This document shows positions 22,840 to 33,431 of a stretch of DNA of 64,000 nucleotides, piece by piece; the stretch's first letter is position 1, and every line of letters starts with the position of its first letter. The DNA is taken from positions 122,501 to 186,500 of the forward strand of contig WFMF01000215.1 in NCBI GenBank assembly GCA_011033025.1, in the 5' to 3' direction. The notes under the pieces were generated by a model. The model did not search any database and was not told the origin of the DNA. It worked only from the letters and a program-made list of their open reading frames with translations. This DNA comes from Beroe forskalii (lineage: Eukaryota > Ctenophora > Nuda > Beroida > Beroidae). A program made the position numbers and the translations under genes.

Positions 22840-22905
22840 TTAAGCGCCTGCATACGGGAACAATGGACAAACAAGAATTGTGTCGGCAGGCGCAATTCTT
22901 GTTAC
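22836..22905 (+). ncRNA. Small pseudoknot-forming element, copy 2
   Basis: Helix A: GCGCCTGC (22844-22851) with GCAGGCGC (22886-22893). Helix C: GACA (22866-22869) with TGTC (22881-22884), replacing the GGC/GCC pair of copy 1. Helix B: ACAAGAATT (22871-22879) with AATTCTTGT (22894-22902), where both strands have changed relative to copy 1 to keep pairing. The linker ATACGGGAACAA is identical to copy 1. Similarity to copy 1 begins at GGAAATTAAG and ends at CTTGTTA. It lies between a MITE-like end and the polymerase B fragment starting about 22905. Confidence 0.55.
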
Positions 22906-23071
22906 TCAAGGAAAGGACAGATTATCTGGTTATTGCTACAGAAGAATTCAAATTTTTGGATACACTATTCTACATAGCACCTGGGTTCAGTTATGACACG
23001 TTTCTGAAGGCATATGGTGCTGAGCTATTCAAAACCTACTTTCCGCAGCACTTTGGAGCCTGTTTTTTGTA
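22905..23071 (+). pseudogene. DNA polymerase B fragment (Polinton-type), left arm a
   Basis: Encodes the block FKFLDTLFYIAPGFSYDTFL followed by a KTYFP-like segment, the pattern of protein-primed family B DNA polymerases of Polinton/Maverick elements and relatives (FLD-x3-Y-x-APG-x-SY, then a YFP turn). It is truncated on both sides. The 5' side is replaced by insertions, and an internal deletion joins the YFP region directly to ACTTTGGAGCC of a later block. Confidence 0.6.
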
Positions 23072-24106
23072 GCCTTGAAATGACCATTATCACCGAAAAG
23101 GATATTTTAATTAGTAAAATAAAATAAAAATAAAAATAAACACATCCTAGATACGAAATATTTCAATTTGAAAATATACCACATTGAAATTGGAGATAAA
23201 GAATATGAGAACTTATGAAAAGATAAGATAATGAGAGTAATACAATATATATTTCGCAGGCTTGGAACGTTGGAACTCAGAAAATGAAGATTTTTAGACT
23301 TGTCGATCAATACGGAACAATATTACGTCGTGTTCGATCTTAATCTGCGAAGGTGTTACTCGGTCACAACTTAAGAAAACATGTATGGAATAGTAAAAAT
23401 TTACAGATGTACAAGATACAACCTTGAAAGTTCAAGCCCAATGTTATTTCTACGATAGTGTTGAAGTATAAAGGAATAGTCTAAAGAAATTCTTAACCTA
23501 CCCAGACTTACGGAGATAAATATCATAAATCGTTTGTGAATTCTTAAGATTGATGAGCATACCGTAGCTTTTAATGATCTATAGTTGACAAAGATAAATT
23601 CATTATAATCACGATTTTGATATTAATAGTAACTTGAGAAAGGGAGTCTTTTGGGTCCTACAGTATTTTTGTCCGGACCATTAGTGCAGGTCACCCTGGA
23701 CTGGATAAGAACGAACTGCTTAGATTGAAGATATAATTACGACACGGGTAATTGGTACATCATGATTCGAAAATAGCTAAGTTGCTTCTATAGTTTAACA
23801 CCAGGCCTAGTTTTAATAACCATAGCGTAACCATATGACATAAAACACGTGTGTAGATGTTTTATAGATTTATTTATTGGACTCATGAGGGTAATATTCA
23901 GACGACTTGTAAAGCTGTGAAACTAGTAAACAGCTGCCGTAGCCCAGCCCCATTACCCAGCAACTTGCTAAGCAGGACTGTACGATAATAGTTAAATGAT
24001 AGATGATAGTTAAAGGTGACATATTTGGAGAAATGCAGGAGCATCAGAAAGATAATGCTTTAGTTTGTAAAATTGATCAAGATGTTATGAATCGCACGAT
24101 ATAACA
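23072..24106. other. Left-arm non-coding stretch
   Basis: Contains a segment (about 23520-23760) repeated at 26909-27120 in direct orientation, including GAGTCTTTTGGGTCCTACAG and GCAGGTCACCCTGGACTGG. It resembles the 3' region of a LINE whose RT fragment lies at 27560-27720. Part of 23100-23420 matches 37750-37990 inverted. No intact gene. Confidence 0.55.
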
Positions 24107-24984
24107 TTTTTCGGACGGTTAATAGCCGCAATTGTAGCCATCTCCATAAGACTCAGATTTTATTGTGATGATAAGGAAAGTCACAACTAGCCCCCTACCA
24201 CTACCAGAAGACACGCATCATGGATCTACCTGATTTAAAATACATATTCTATAACAGAGCGAGTAACAAATTATTTAATTCAAGCAAGTAACGTATTATC
24301 TAATTCAAAGAATAAAAAATCAACATAGCATAAAATTCAACCCGCTGTTTCCACACATGGTCATCTCATTGTGGTACCAGCGGGACAATACCAAGTATTT
24401 GCTGCCGAAACAAGTTTTTGAAGAGAAGCTGGAGAGAGTTGTCCTGTAGTTTGGACGTCGAATGGGTATAAGGGTAATTAAAAGATAGCCAAGAAAATGT
24501 TTGCTGATGGTGATATTGACATCACTTACGTGATTTTTATCACCGTAAACAAAACGATGATTTGCATTTACCAGAGGAACGGAAAGTACATGAACTTCAT
24601 CCTGTCAGGTTAGTTTTCAACGTGACAATTGACAGATGTTCTATATACATTCATATGTTTAAAATTAAAGAATAATAATTAATAAATAATATATTCGCTA
24701 AATCGTTTTTTCTGTGAAACAGATCGTTTCATTCAACCATATAATTGTAACAGATCCAGGATACACATGAGGTGCAAGGTTGAATTCTCAGATTTTAATT
24801 TATATTCTTGTCAGCAACAGCAACAGCAGAACATGTATCCCATCTACACAAGTACTGGGTGTGGCTAAGTCTACTGATCTACTGATGCCAAACCGGTTAA
24901 TGCCCTTAAAATTGCCTAACTATTGTTATCATACTGAGAATATGCTTGAAGACTTACGGTATACCACTTCTTGTTGAGTCCGGA
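24107..24984 (+). other. Second copy of the left-arm block
   Basis: Direct repeat of 19389-20024, but without the 1.6-kb transposon, so the sequence runs straight from the exon-like ORF (24497-24608) to the TTGTAACAG junction at about 24750. This confirms the empty site seen in the right arm. Confidence 0.75.
24497..24608 (+). CDS. Small repeated exon-like ORF, copy 2
   Basis: Same length, start and CAG/GTTAGT donor as 19779-19890, with four or five amino-acid differences, mostly conservative. Unrecognised. Confidence 0.4.
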
Positions 24985-25300
24985 TCCATTAAATTAGTAA
25001 TCAAGAAAGGAACCGGGTACATGGTAATTGCTACTGAAGAATTCAAACTTTTGGATAAACTTTTCGACATAGCACCTGGGTTCAGTTATGGAACAGTGTT
25101 TGAAAGTCATGTCGACTACATGGTGCTGAGCAATTCAAAACCTACTTCCCAGACTTTAAAAGCTAGAAAGCAATGAGTTTCCATCTTATGACGACTTTTT
25201 CTCAAGTCTCAGAGGACGCAACACTTTGGAGCCTGTTTTTGCTAGCCTTGAAATGCTCACTATCACCGAAAAGGATATTTTAATTGGTCAAATAGAATAA
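24985..25300 (+). pseudogene. DNA polymerase B fragment, left arm b
   Basis: Begins with a conserved IKLVIKKGTGYMVIATEEF block and APGFSY, then shifts frame. The downstream part in another frame reads KLESNEFPSYDDFFSSL and RNTLEPV, the spacing typical of the region before the palm domain in Polinton-type polymerases. A frameshift at about 25090 disables it. The right-arm counterpart is at 40171-40542. Confidence 0.65.
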
Positions 25301-25641
25301 GAATAAGATTTTCATTTTATCTTTTGTTGCACCTGTCAGCAGTTTTTGACGTTTGAAGTACGATCAAATTACAAAAAGGCTAAAATATCGAACAATGAAC
25401 GTCGAGTACTACAAGAACGCTGATTTCCTCAAATTCCTAAGCAAATCCACGACATGCAGGGCGGAGATATTTGAGAGAGTAACTTGCGGAGGTCCCGGAA
25501 TTTGTCGAAGATGTTCTGTCATGTCACAAAAAGAGGTAATCACACAAAAAGAGGTAATCATATAGCGACACCACACTATATAGTGACACCATGGATCAGG
25601 GCCCCAGGGCGGGACCATGGACTTGAAGGGGCTCTATACTT

Positions 25642-26115
25642 CTATAGAGCGGACTGAGGGTTTCTGCGTGATGTCGTTATTCTTTTGCTGGCTAGATTAC
25701 GGAGAGAGGGGTTTTTAAAGAGAATTTCATTATAAGAAACCTGTTTTTTGGAAATTTTCAGGGGTGTTTTATGTTTTTGCAACCAGTTCTTTCCCTCCAA
25801 ATTTTGTTGGGAGAAGAGAAGAATGTAGTATGTGAGGGCAATTTTAATATTTCCATACATGCTTGTCACCTTGTGATACCAGTGGGACAATATCGAATAT
25901 TTGCCTGCCGAACCAGGATTTTTACGAGAAAAGGAGAAAACAGCTAAGATCGTCCTGTAGTTCGGACATCGGATGGATAAAAATCGTATTAACCAAATAG
26001 TCAAGAAAATTCTGAAGGCGATATCGATACCACTAGGAGAATAATTTCGAAAACTGCGCGCAAGAGTTGGCACTTGGTGACATCGTTGCTTTCGGCTAAT
26101 GTCGCAGTGTCGCAC
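25642..26115 (-). CDS. Unrecognised ORF kept in both arms, left copy
   Basis: 157 codons on the minus strand. The right-arm copy is 38389-38889 on the + strand. Both keep the same frame and the same C-terminus (SLRNLASKRITTSRRNPQSA then stop) despite about 10-15% divergence. The C-terminal third is basic. It is not recognised; the basic tail would suit nucleic-acid binding, but that is a guess. The same DNA carries repeated non-coding blocks, so this may be chance openness. Confidence 0.35.
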   Translation of the reverse strand: MRHCDISRKQRCHQVPTLARSFRNYSPSGIDIAFRIFLTIWLIRFLSIRCPNYRTILAVFSFSRKNPGSAGKYSILSHWYHKVTSMYGNIKIALTYYILLFSQQNLEGKNWLQKHKTPLKISKKQVSYNEILFKNPSLRNLASKRITTSRRNPQSAL

Positions 26116-26720
26116 CTGGCTCGATAGTAGCTATGACAAGACACCGGAACATAAACACCCGAGATGATAAGAGATAAATAAGAAATAATTAAGAGATCCA
26201 GAGAAACTGCCAAAATTCTCCTGCTTTTGAAAACTTCAACACACTGATTTCTGTCACTACTTACGTGATTCATAGCAACGTGAAGGAGACTATGCTGTGT
26301 CTATACCAAAGAAATGGCAAATACATGAACCTCATCCTTTTTTGTCTGAAGGTTAGTTTTAAACAAGACATATGTTCAAATGTACAAAAGTAAAGAAAAA
26401 TAAAAAATATATCAACGTACTCGATATTTCTGTGAAATAGATCGTTTTATATAGGTACCTGACCATATTTGTCGCAGATCCAGGATGCATATCAGGTGCA
26501 ACATAAGGTGCGACCGTCTTCAAAAAGCGGTGTTAACCATTCTTAAAATCCGAGGCTGAATCCTCGGATTCTCATTCGTGTGTTGTCACAGTAGCTACAC
26601 ACAGTCGTGTCAGCAACAGCATCACACGTATCCTTTCTACATCGGGTGTGGCTAAGTGTACTGATGCCAAACCGGTAAATTTCTTTAAAATAACCCATTG
26701 TAATCATACTGCTAAGATGC
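26116..26720 (+). other. Third, degraded copy of the left-arm block
   Basis: Diverged from 19600-21950 and 24340-24985, including a damaged form of the small exon-like ORF (about 26265-26350) and the TCACACGTATCC...GGGTGTGGCTAAG segment near 26620-26660. No intact gene. Confidence 0.55.
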
Positions 26721-26912
26721 TTGAAGACTCACCTGATACCACTTCTTGTGGAGTCCGAATCCATTAAATTTTTAATCAAGGAAAGGACAGATTATCTGGT
26801 TATTGCTACAGAAGAATTCAAATTTTTGGATACACAATTCTACATAGCACCTAGTTATGACACGTTTCTGAAGGCATATGGGGCTGAGCAATTCAAAACC
26901 TACTTTCGTTTG
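26721..26912 (+). pseudogene. DNA polymerase B fragment, left arm c
   Basis: Encodes IKERTDYLVIATEEFKFLD, then a shortened YIAP-SYDTFLKAYG block (two residues lost) and KTYF before the match ends. Closest to the fragment at 22905-23071, but with the upstream part that the insertions removed there. Confidence 0.6.
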
Positions 26913-27559
26913 TTAATTCTGAAGATTTATGAGCATACCGTAGCTTTTAAAGATCTAGAGTTGATAAAGATAAAATTCATTATAATCACGATTTTGATAT
27001 TAATAGTAACTTGAGAGAGGGAGTCTTTTGGGTCCTACAGTATTTTTCCGGACCTTTGGTGCAGGTCACCCTGGACTGGATAAGAACAGAAGTGTAGAAT
27101 GAAGATATTGCTACACGGGCAATAAGTATCATGATTTGCTACTATAGTTTAACATGATATGAGGCTTAGTTTTGATAAGAATAACGTAACCATATAACAC
27201 TTGTGTAGAATTGTAGATGATTCATTGATTTATTTATTGGACTCATGGGGGAAGTATTAACATGCTGTCTATCAAAGGGTGATCTGGTCCCGAGATCGGG
27301 GGATTTGTTTGTTATTTCAGATATAAAGTAAGTTTCACTATTGAACATTCACGGTCGTAGCGGAGCAAATCTCAAAATTAACAACTGTCTGAGAACTACA
27401 CTAAGCATGCTGCGGACATGCTGAATACAGGACAATGCACATAACCCATGGTACCAGTGTAATCGTCTCATGTTAAATTGAAATATCAAGGCACGGTGTG
27501 ATCACGACGAATTAGAACTGTTCCCAAATAAATTTAAACAAGTCTTATATAATTTCCTG
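26913..27559. other. Left-arm non-coding stretch
   Basis: Direct repeat of 23520-23900 (to the TTTATTTATTGGACTCATG block), then unique-looking DNA. No gene seen. Confidence 0.5.
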
Positions 27560-27720
27560 AAAACGGAAAAGGATATTCGATCTGAACACACTGATATTGA
27601 TTGGCCAGATCCCAGTTGACTACACGAAAGAACTAAAGAAGTAAAATACCTTGGAGTTATCCTCGATAACGAGCTCAAGTGGAACAAGTACATAGATTAA
27701 CTGGAACAAGTACATAACAA
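27560..27720 (+). pseudogene. LINE reverse-transcriptase fragment (thumb/C-terminal part)
   Basis: One frame reads EVKYLGVILDNELKWNKYI, the conserved KYLGV-x-LD block just after the palm of Jockey/CR1-type LINE reverse transcriptases. In-frame stops precede and follow it. The counterpart in the right arm is 37292-37507. Confidence 0.7.
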
Positions 27721-28169
27721 GCGGAACAAGTACATAAATCATGATGTATCCATGATAAGAGACACCTTGAATGTCATCAGAATAATCAAGAAACAGAAAG
27801 ATGGATATACAAGTCAATCGTCATACAGGGAGTCGGCAGTTGATAAAGATAAAGTTTATTAATAATAATGTAAATAACTTAAGACAGAGAGTCTTTTGAG
27901 CCGTGCAGTACCTTCATTTGGAGTCCGGACCATCAGTGCTGGCCACTCTGGGATGTTAAATCGACGACACAGGCATAACTGGTATGATACGAGGCGAATC
28001 CTTTTCAGATTGCGAACATTAAAGGTAAAGTACGGGGTTGATAATTTACGGCAGACTGGAGGCAAACTGGAGAACCTCCAGACTGCCGGAATACCAAGGT
28101 CGGAGCAGCTCACGGCACTAAGGGGAGCATCAGACAGCGGTTTGTGAAATCCAGCCAAGCGACCAGGTA
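27721..28169 (+). other. Left-arm stretch with LINE 3'-end-like repeat
   Basis: Contains a third copy of the GATAAAGATAAA...GAGTCTTTTG-type repeat (27840-27960), matching 37170-37280 inverted. A short tandem repeat GGAACAAGTACATA lies at about 27682-27740. No intact gene. Confidence 0.5.
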
Positions 28170-28457
28170 GTGCCGACTGCAGGTCGGAGACTATCAGAAC
28201 GTTATATAAAAGAATCTCTTGAGTCCTGCATGCAGGACATTCTCAAGGGAGTTTTCAAGCTCATAACAGAGAAGAGAGGAGATATGGTCTTTAGGCCACT
28301 ATTGAGGAACAATAACTTCAAGGCCACAAAGGAAGACATACGTTTAGCCATAAAACTTATATTTAGGGGTGCAATTCTTGACCTAGATGCGGCCATAAAG
28401 GCCACAGACACGTCACCTCACACCATAAATAAAATCACTGCATTCGCATTGTTATGA
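28170..28457 (+). CDS. Unrecognised ORF kept in both arms (MQDI...RPLLRNNNF), left copy
   Basis: 95 codons. The segment from SCMQDI through KLITEKRGDMVFRPLLRNNN to KEDIRLAI is the same in the right-arm ORF (36289-36702, minus) except for changes such as L/F and F/Y. Predicted largely helical and charged. Downstream, ATGATGGCCGGC... ends at a TCAG/GTAAG donor-like junction in both arms (28500 and about 36150). No family recognised. Confidence 0.4.
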   Translation: MPTAGRRLSERYIKESLESCMQDILKGVFKLITEKRGDMVFRPLLRNNNFKATKEDIRLAIKLIFRGAILDLDAAIKATDTSPHTINKITAFALL

Positions 28458-29742
28458 TGGCCGGCAAATTTTCGGGAGGAATAAAGGCCAGGTACTCAGG
28501 TAAGATTATATTATCATAATATTTCTTCAGACCGCGCTATTATCTGAATATCTGGACAGCTGATGTTTGAATTTAAACTTAATATAATAATTGACTTCCC
28601 TTCAGCATAAAATATTGGCATGTCTTTACACAAACCAAAACCAATTTTATATAAGAAGATGGTGACCAGGCGGACCATAGGGCCAAGTGCGAGGGGGACA
28701 GTTCCCGTTACTGATCGACCTTGTTCTCAAACACGCTCGGGATCCTTCGAACTCGGTTTTCACTTACATACCTGAAGCGCTGCATCCTTTCAGCAATACT
28801 AATATTCATTTTTTATTAAATATTTTTTAGGGTCCATTAAAAATTTAATGTAAAGTATTCATTATTAGCAGTCGGGTTTTGTGGGAAGCACAAAATAGTG
28901 CAGTGGTAGAAATATTATGAGAGTAATGGAAGGGAAACTGAGGCAAAGAGAGGCACTCTAACTAGTAGTGATAATGTGAAATTTAGTATTGCGATTCATT
29001 CATCATTTACTCCTTTCTTACACCTCATAAACCTCTCCTTTCCGCGTACAAACAAGAGTTGGATATTCTTTGATTAACTAAGAACCGTGAACCACTGCTC
29101 TAGGGCTGTATGTAAAACTCTCCAGTCCCAACACTTTCAGAATAGGATAAGGAGGCGGGGCTTCAGGTACAGAAGATAAGACAATTTCGCTACTACATGG
29201 AGAGGAAAGACACTATATGCGAAGTGGATTTAAGAACAAACTACGCATAATGAGCGTTTAATAAATTAATTAATCTTCAATTATTGCTGTATAGCTTCAA
29301 TTATTGCTGTATTGATGTAGGATAAACGTGGACCTAAAAGCTCTTAACTTCTCAAAGCTCTAAAAGAGTTAAGAATCTAGGCTATTCTGAAACCGGAAAC
29401 ATGGATATGAAATTTCACTAGCTATCGACAGTGACAGATCCAGGCTGCGATGCTAAACATTCAATATTTTCAGCATTAAGCATAGCAGCGCGAACTCTGA
29501 TCAAATAGATACGGCACATACCATGAGCGAACCACTGTGAAATGCTCTACAGATAAACAGCAAAAACATCTGAAGAGAGTACATAGTGAATATGGATTTT
29601 ACGAAAACCTTATTAACCAGTTAAATCTGGTCAAACGAAAAATATAAATTCCACAAAAGGGTAATTATTAAGGAATGTTACAGTGATTATAAAGAAAACA
29701 TTAGGTATTACTTATGACGGACATAATGTTAGATATTATAGA
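28458..29742. other. Left-arm non-coding stretch
   Basis: Matches 36180-34470 inverted, with the right arm carrying extra sequence at about 35120-35880. The motif GATCCGGAGCGTGTTTGAGA occurs at about 35115 and 35900, and diverged copies at 36630 and (inverted) 28720 show it is a small dispersed repeat. No gene recognised. Confidence 0.55.
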
Positions 29743-29915
29743 GTTACATAACGAATAAGTGTGAAGTAACATGATTTACGCCACGAGCGAAGCGAGTTGC
29801 GTAAATCGCATTATTCACCGAAGCCGAAGGCTGAGTTGAATAATGATTTGTTTTCATCGAGGGCGCAGCCCGAGTTGAAAACAAGCTGTTACTTCATACT
29901 TATGAGTTGTGTAAC
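29743..29915. mobile_element. Three-hairpin MITE with GNA loops, left arm only
   Basis: About 173 bp with terminal inverted repeats (GTTACATAACGAATAAGTG / CATACTTATGAGTTGTGTAAC). The interior is three adjacent hairpins. Each has an 8-9-bp outer stem, an internal CGA/GAG step, an inner stem and a three-base loop: GC-GAA-GC (about 29793), AGCC-GAA-GGCT (about 29826) and GGGC-GCA-GCCC (about 29862). The right arm lacks this sequence, so it is an insertion. It sits at the left edge of a larger left-only segment reaching about 30510. Confidence 0.75.
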
Positions 29916-30510
29916 GATATTATTCACCAAGTGAAATAGATAAGATAAAAAACAAGATAAAAACTGGGTGCACAACTTTGGCATACTGCACCGAGCACAG
30001 TGACAGGCAAAAAAGGACGTTCTATCGTATCACTAATATAGAGAAGACCCTCGCGGTACCACTACTACTCGCAGCAGAAAAGGACGTTCTATCGTATCAC
30101 TAATTTGTAATTGGAGAGTTGGAGGAGGAGCAGCACGATCACCTGATCCTCTCACTGGTAGTACTACTACTGTTGCGCGGTATGTCGGCGTGATGGAATC
30201 TGCAATTGGACTGTCACGTGACACGATTTCCGATCAAAAAAGTGGCACGTGACATATCACGAGCAGTCAGGTTCCTGAAAAGTTGGCCGAGAGCCCAGTT
30301 CTTAACCACAGTCAGTATTAACTAAAGTGTGAAGTAATACGGCCCAAGTGTTGAATAACATGGTAAAAATGGCAAATAATACGGTGTAAGAGTGGAGTAA
30401 CATGGTAAAAGTGGAAATAACACCAAAAAGGGTGAAGTAATACGACAAAAAAACTCTGAATAATACGTTTTTATTCAACCGGTATAACCCCACCACATGG
30501 TGAATAATAT
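29916..30510. mobile_element. Left-arm-only segment with GTGAAGTAATACG-type repeats
   Basis: Absent from the right arm, where flanking sequence is continuous near 34440. It includes two copies of AAAGGACGTTCTATCGTATC (about 30014 and 30079), CACGTG-containing inverted sequence at 30213-30252, and at 30326-30510 about eight diverged GTGAARTAAYAYGG motifs spaced by about 20 bp. These motifs also occur in the ends of the adjoining MITE 29743-29915, so the whole 29743-30510 may be one non-autonomous transposon with subterminal repeats. Ends not fixed. Confidence 0.5.
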
Positions 30511-31285
30511 ACCTAGCCTAATCTACTCAAAATATGACTTATGAGGTAGAACAATATGAATAGATTGGTTTGTGTCCACACACCGCATGCTATCATATGC
30601 CTATGATTTATATATTCCCCCTTCATATTACAGATGAGGGACATTAAGATAAACATTATCATTTTAACATAGGAGGGATTCGTTGTATTCTTTTGAATCG
30701 TATGTACCAAATCGTATAATTGATAAGAACAGTAACTTCAGCTCTGAGGACCTCCGCTCATTTCCAGAACTGTGTCTCACATCCCTTCCCTTGGTGTACC
30801 CCCTCCCCTGCATAATACACCAAATGCTTTCAATCAACAGAACTATCCATGAAGAAACAATCTCAAGAACCATGCGAGGGAACCATAAAAGGGAGTAAGG
30901 ACTTTAAATCCACCAACTCGAGATTCCTAATACACTTAGGCAACAACCATGACAAGGAGACAACTAGAGAAAAGATAACCCAGATAAAAGCACCGGGATA
31001 CGTGGCTTACAAAATAATATTACCTGGAGCTCTGGAGTCTCGACCTCCAGGAGTTCAAAACAACAGGTCGAAAGAATTGCTTCTTTGCTAATTAATTAAC
31101 GAAAAGGTTAAATATTTGAATAGAGAGGTGTTAGGTTTTACGGTATAAAGAAAGGTCTACGTTATAGTTTCGGATAAGTTCTAGAGAAGTTCAATTTTGT
31201 CATTAGTCTATTGATACTTGGATAAGCGTGGCCCTCTCACCAGGGTAAAAGTAAACTCGCCTGATAATGTGGGAGATTCTACCAC
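30511..31285. other. Inner end of the left arm
   Basis: Matches 34430-33432 inverted at high similarity right up to GTGGGAGATTCT, where homology stops on both sides. Short open frames on both strands are not recognised. Confidence 0.6.
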
Positions 31286-33431
31286 GGGAGACGGGTTTGG
31301 GAGCCTGATCTAATTATTCACAGACTCGGAGGTTTAAAGTTCGGAGCGTCACAGCTTGGAAAAATAAACGTTGTTTTATGTGAAGTATTTAATTTTTACC
31401 GTTCCCTATTTTGAAATCATAAATTCTTTCTTTCTCCAGTCTCACCTTCGACTCGTTCCATTCTCATCGTAATTCTGCCAAGTCAATAGGGATAGGTTTT
31501 GTTACGCATGGGAAAGGAATTGAGCTTCCAAATCATAGATTGTACAATCTGGACAACACCGGGTAAAATAGTACATACCTAATTACATAAATTATTTGTT
31601 ATACTATAACTTCAGGCCGACTTTAACCTTTTTTACTATCAAGAACTCCCACGAAACGTTCAAATCCTCTGAAATAAGAACCAGACCCGGTTCTACTTTG
31701 GAGCTCTGCCAGCACTTAATTAAATTACGATAAGGGGGTGCAGAGGAGTGAGGACTGAGACATTATTAATGATTCTAGAGCTTAAACAACCTTGATTCCC
31801 ATACACAAATAATTGGCTATAAGTGATAAGTGGTCAAATTAGTAACTTAAAACCAAATTCCTCGCCATAAATCCCCTCCAAAGAGGCGGTAATCCTTTCA
31901 TAATCTGGAAATTTCCAGGGTAGTTCCCAGAGTACCAAAACCGTTAATCACTCAACTGCTACATTTGAAATTTGGAATTTCTGTGTGTAATAAGTGCTGA
32001 GAGGATAAAAATTTGTCTCCACTTGGTCTAACCCAGGCAGGTGGGTGAATGACCCGGTCACAGGGTTTAGCATTATTAAAAGTAATATTATCTGCAAAAT
32101 TCAGTGAATGTGGCATAAGTCATGAACCCAGGTGACCTGAGAGAATAGCTTCACGAGTTAGGCAACGCACTTAGATTATAAAAGTTAATGTGAATTCGTA
32201 TGAATATATAATAATTTTAGATTCTTAAGTTTCAGAATGTAATAAGATTTTAAACTATACTTTGCTGATAACTTAACTTTTATTAACTATCCACAGCTCC
32301 ACAAGAATTTAGCTTCCCCAACATGCACCCCTACCCATTCAAGTAGCTACTAATGGCAGTCAATGGCATATTACTTTTCAGTCTTCTAACCAACCAAAGA
32401 ACAAAATAGAGTTCTGCCATCAAATCCACATCAAATCATAGATTCCAAGTTCTTTTCATGGTTACTGAATTGAATTTATTTTCACGTTTTTAAACTCAGG
32501 AGCCATCAGCAGACAGTGAGAGCTCTGAGATTAATAGAAGCTCTGAGATGGAAGATTGATACAAGCTCCATAACTGGCCAAGTATGGATTGCAGTCTCAA
32601 TACATAATATTATTTCTAAGTTGGGTTGGGAAATGGGAATTGGATTGAGGTGCGAAAATTCGTGATTTTCAGGTGATCACGTGATATAAAAATAATTGAC
32701 TGGATATTATTATGGCTCACTGACATAAAATCAGCTGCCGAGGCAACTCATCATTTCATGCCAACATTACCCTCGGACCCCATGTGGCATGTTTGGACCC
32801 ACTCACTCGGGCCCACAAGTCTGCCCACACAAGTGCATCAACTGGAATTGGCTCTGGTTGACACGTTCAACACAGAACCTGTACTAAAGTTGACAGGCAA
32901 AATGAAATACATGGAAACTGTGTTTCATTGAATTTCCGAAACACACCATGACAAAGCGATAGTTGATGCCTACCACTTTCAGGCCCAGTAGCCGTTATTA
33001 AATTAAGAGTTTTAACACTACACTCTGATGAGGCAGCGATGGCTGCACAAGTCTAAAAAATGTGACAGGGAATTGCAAAACAACGACCATCAAAAGTCGT
33101 TCAATACATTCAAGGTTGCTTTTGTTCATTTTGCCACATAGCTGGTCATAAAGCCGGAGAATGCCGCCGGATGCAGAGGTTGAAAGCAAACTTTTGAACG
33201 AAAACCACACAAGTGGATTACCTTAAGACAAGACCATTCTTGGCTAAGAAACAGTTTTTTAATTTAAGGTATTAATTTATTGTTTTTATTCTATAACTTC
33301 AAATGAATTTATTTTTCATACTGAGTATCAGTATACTTCTGAATTTAAATTATTATATTCAGTTTTTATCATATTGTTCAGTTTAAATTATTATATTCTG
33401 TTGCACTAACTTAACTTATTTTTATTGGGTA
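31286..33431. other. Unique centre of the giant inverted repeat
   Basis: A 2.15-kb spacer between the arms. AT-rich, with no long ORF, no recognisable transposon ends and no obvious internal repeat. The longest open frame (32998-33210, minus) is short and unrecognised. Confidence 0.6.

Larger units (their letters stand above)
13785..31285. repeat. Left arm of a giant interrupted inverted repeat
   Basis: Inverted matches to the right arm continue in order. Anchor pairs: 13800-14830 with 46280-45190; 14880-15410 with 45130-44862 and 41980-41760; 19127-20024 with 41640-40745; 21640-21940 with 40740-40470; 24985-26200 with 40440-38395; 27700-27960 with 37520-37170; 28170-28740 with 36500-35880; 28760-29700 with 35100-34470; 30520-31285 with 34430-33432. 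Outside about 13785 and 46285 the similarity stops. The arm also has internal direct repeats: the block 19390-20024 recurs at 24107-24740, and parts recur at 25850-26460. Confidence 0.9.
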
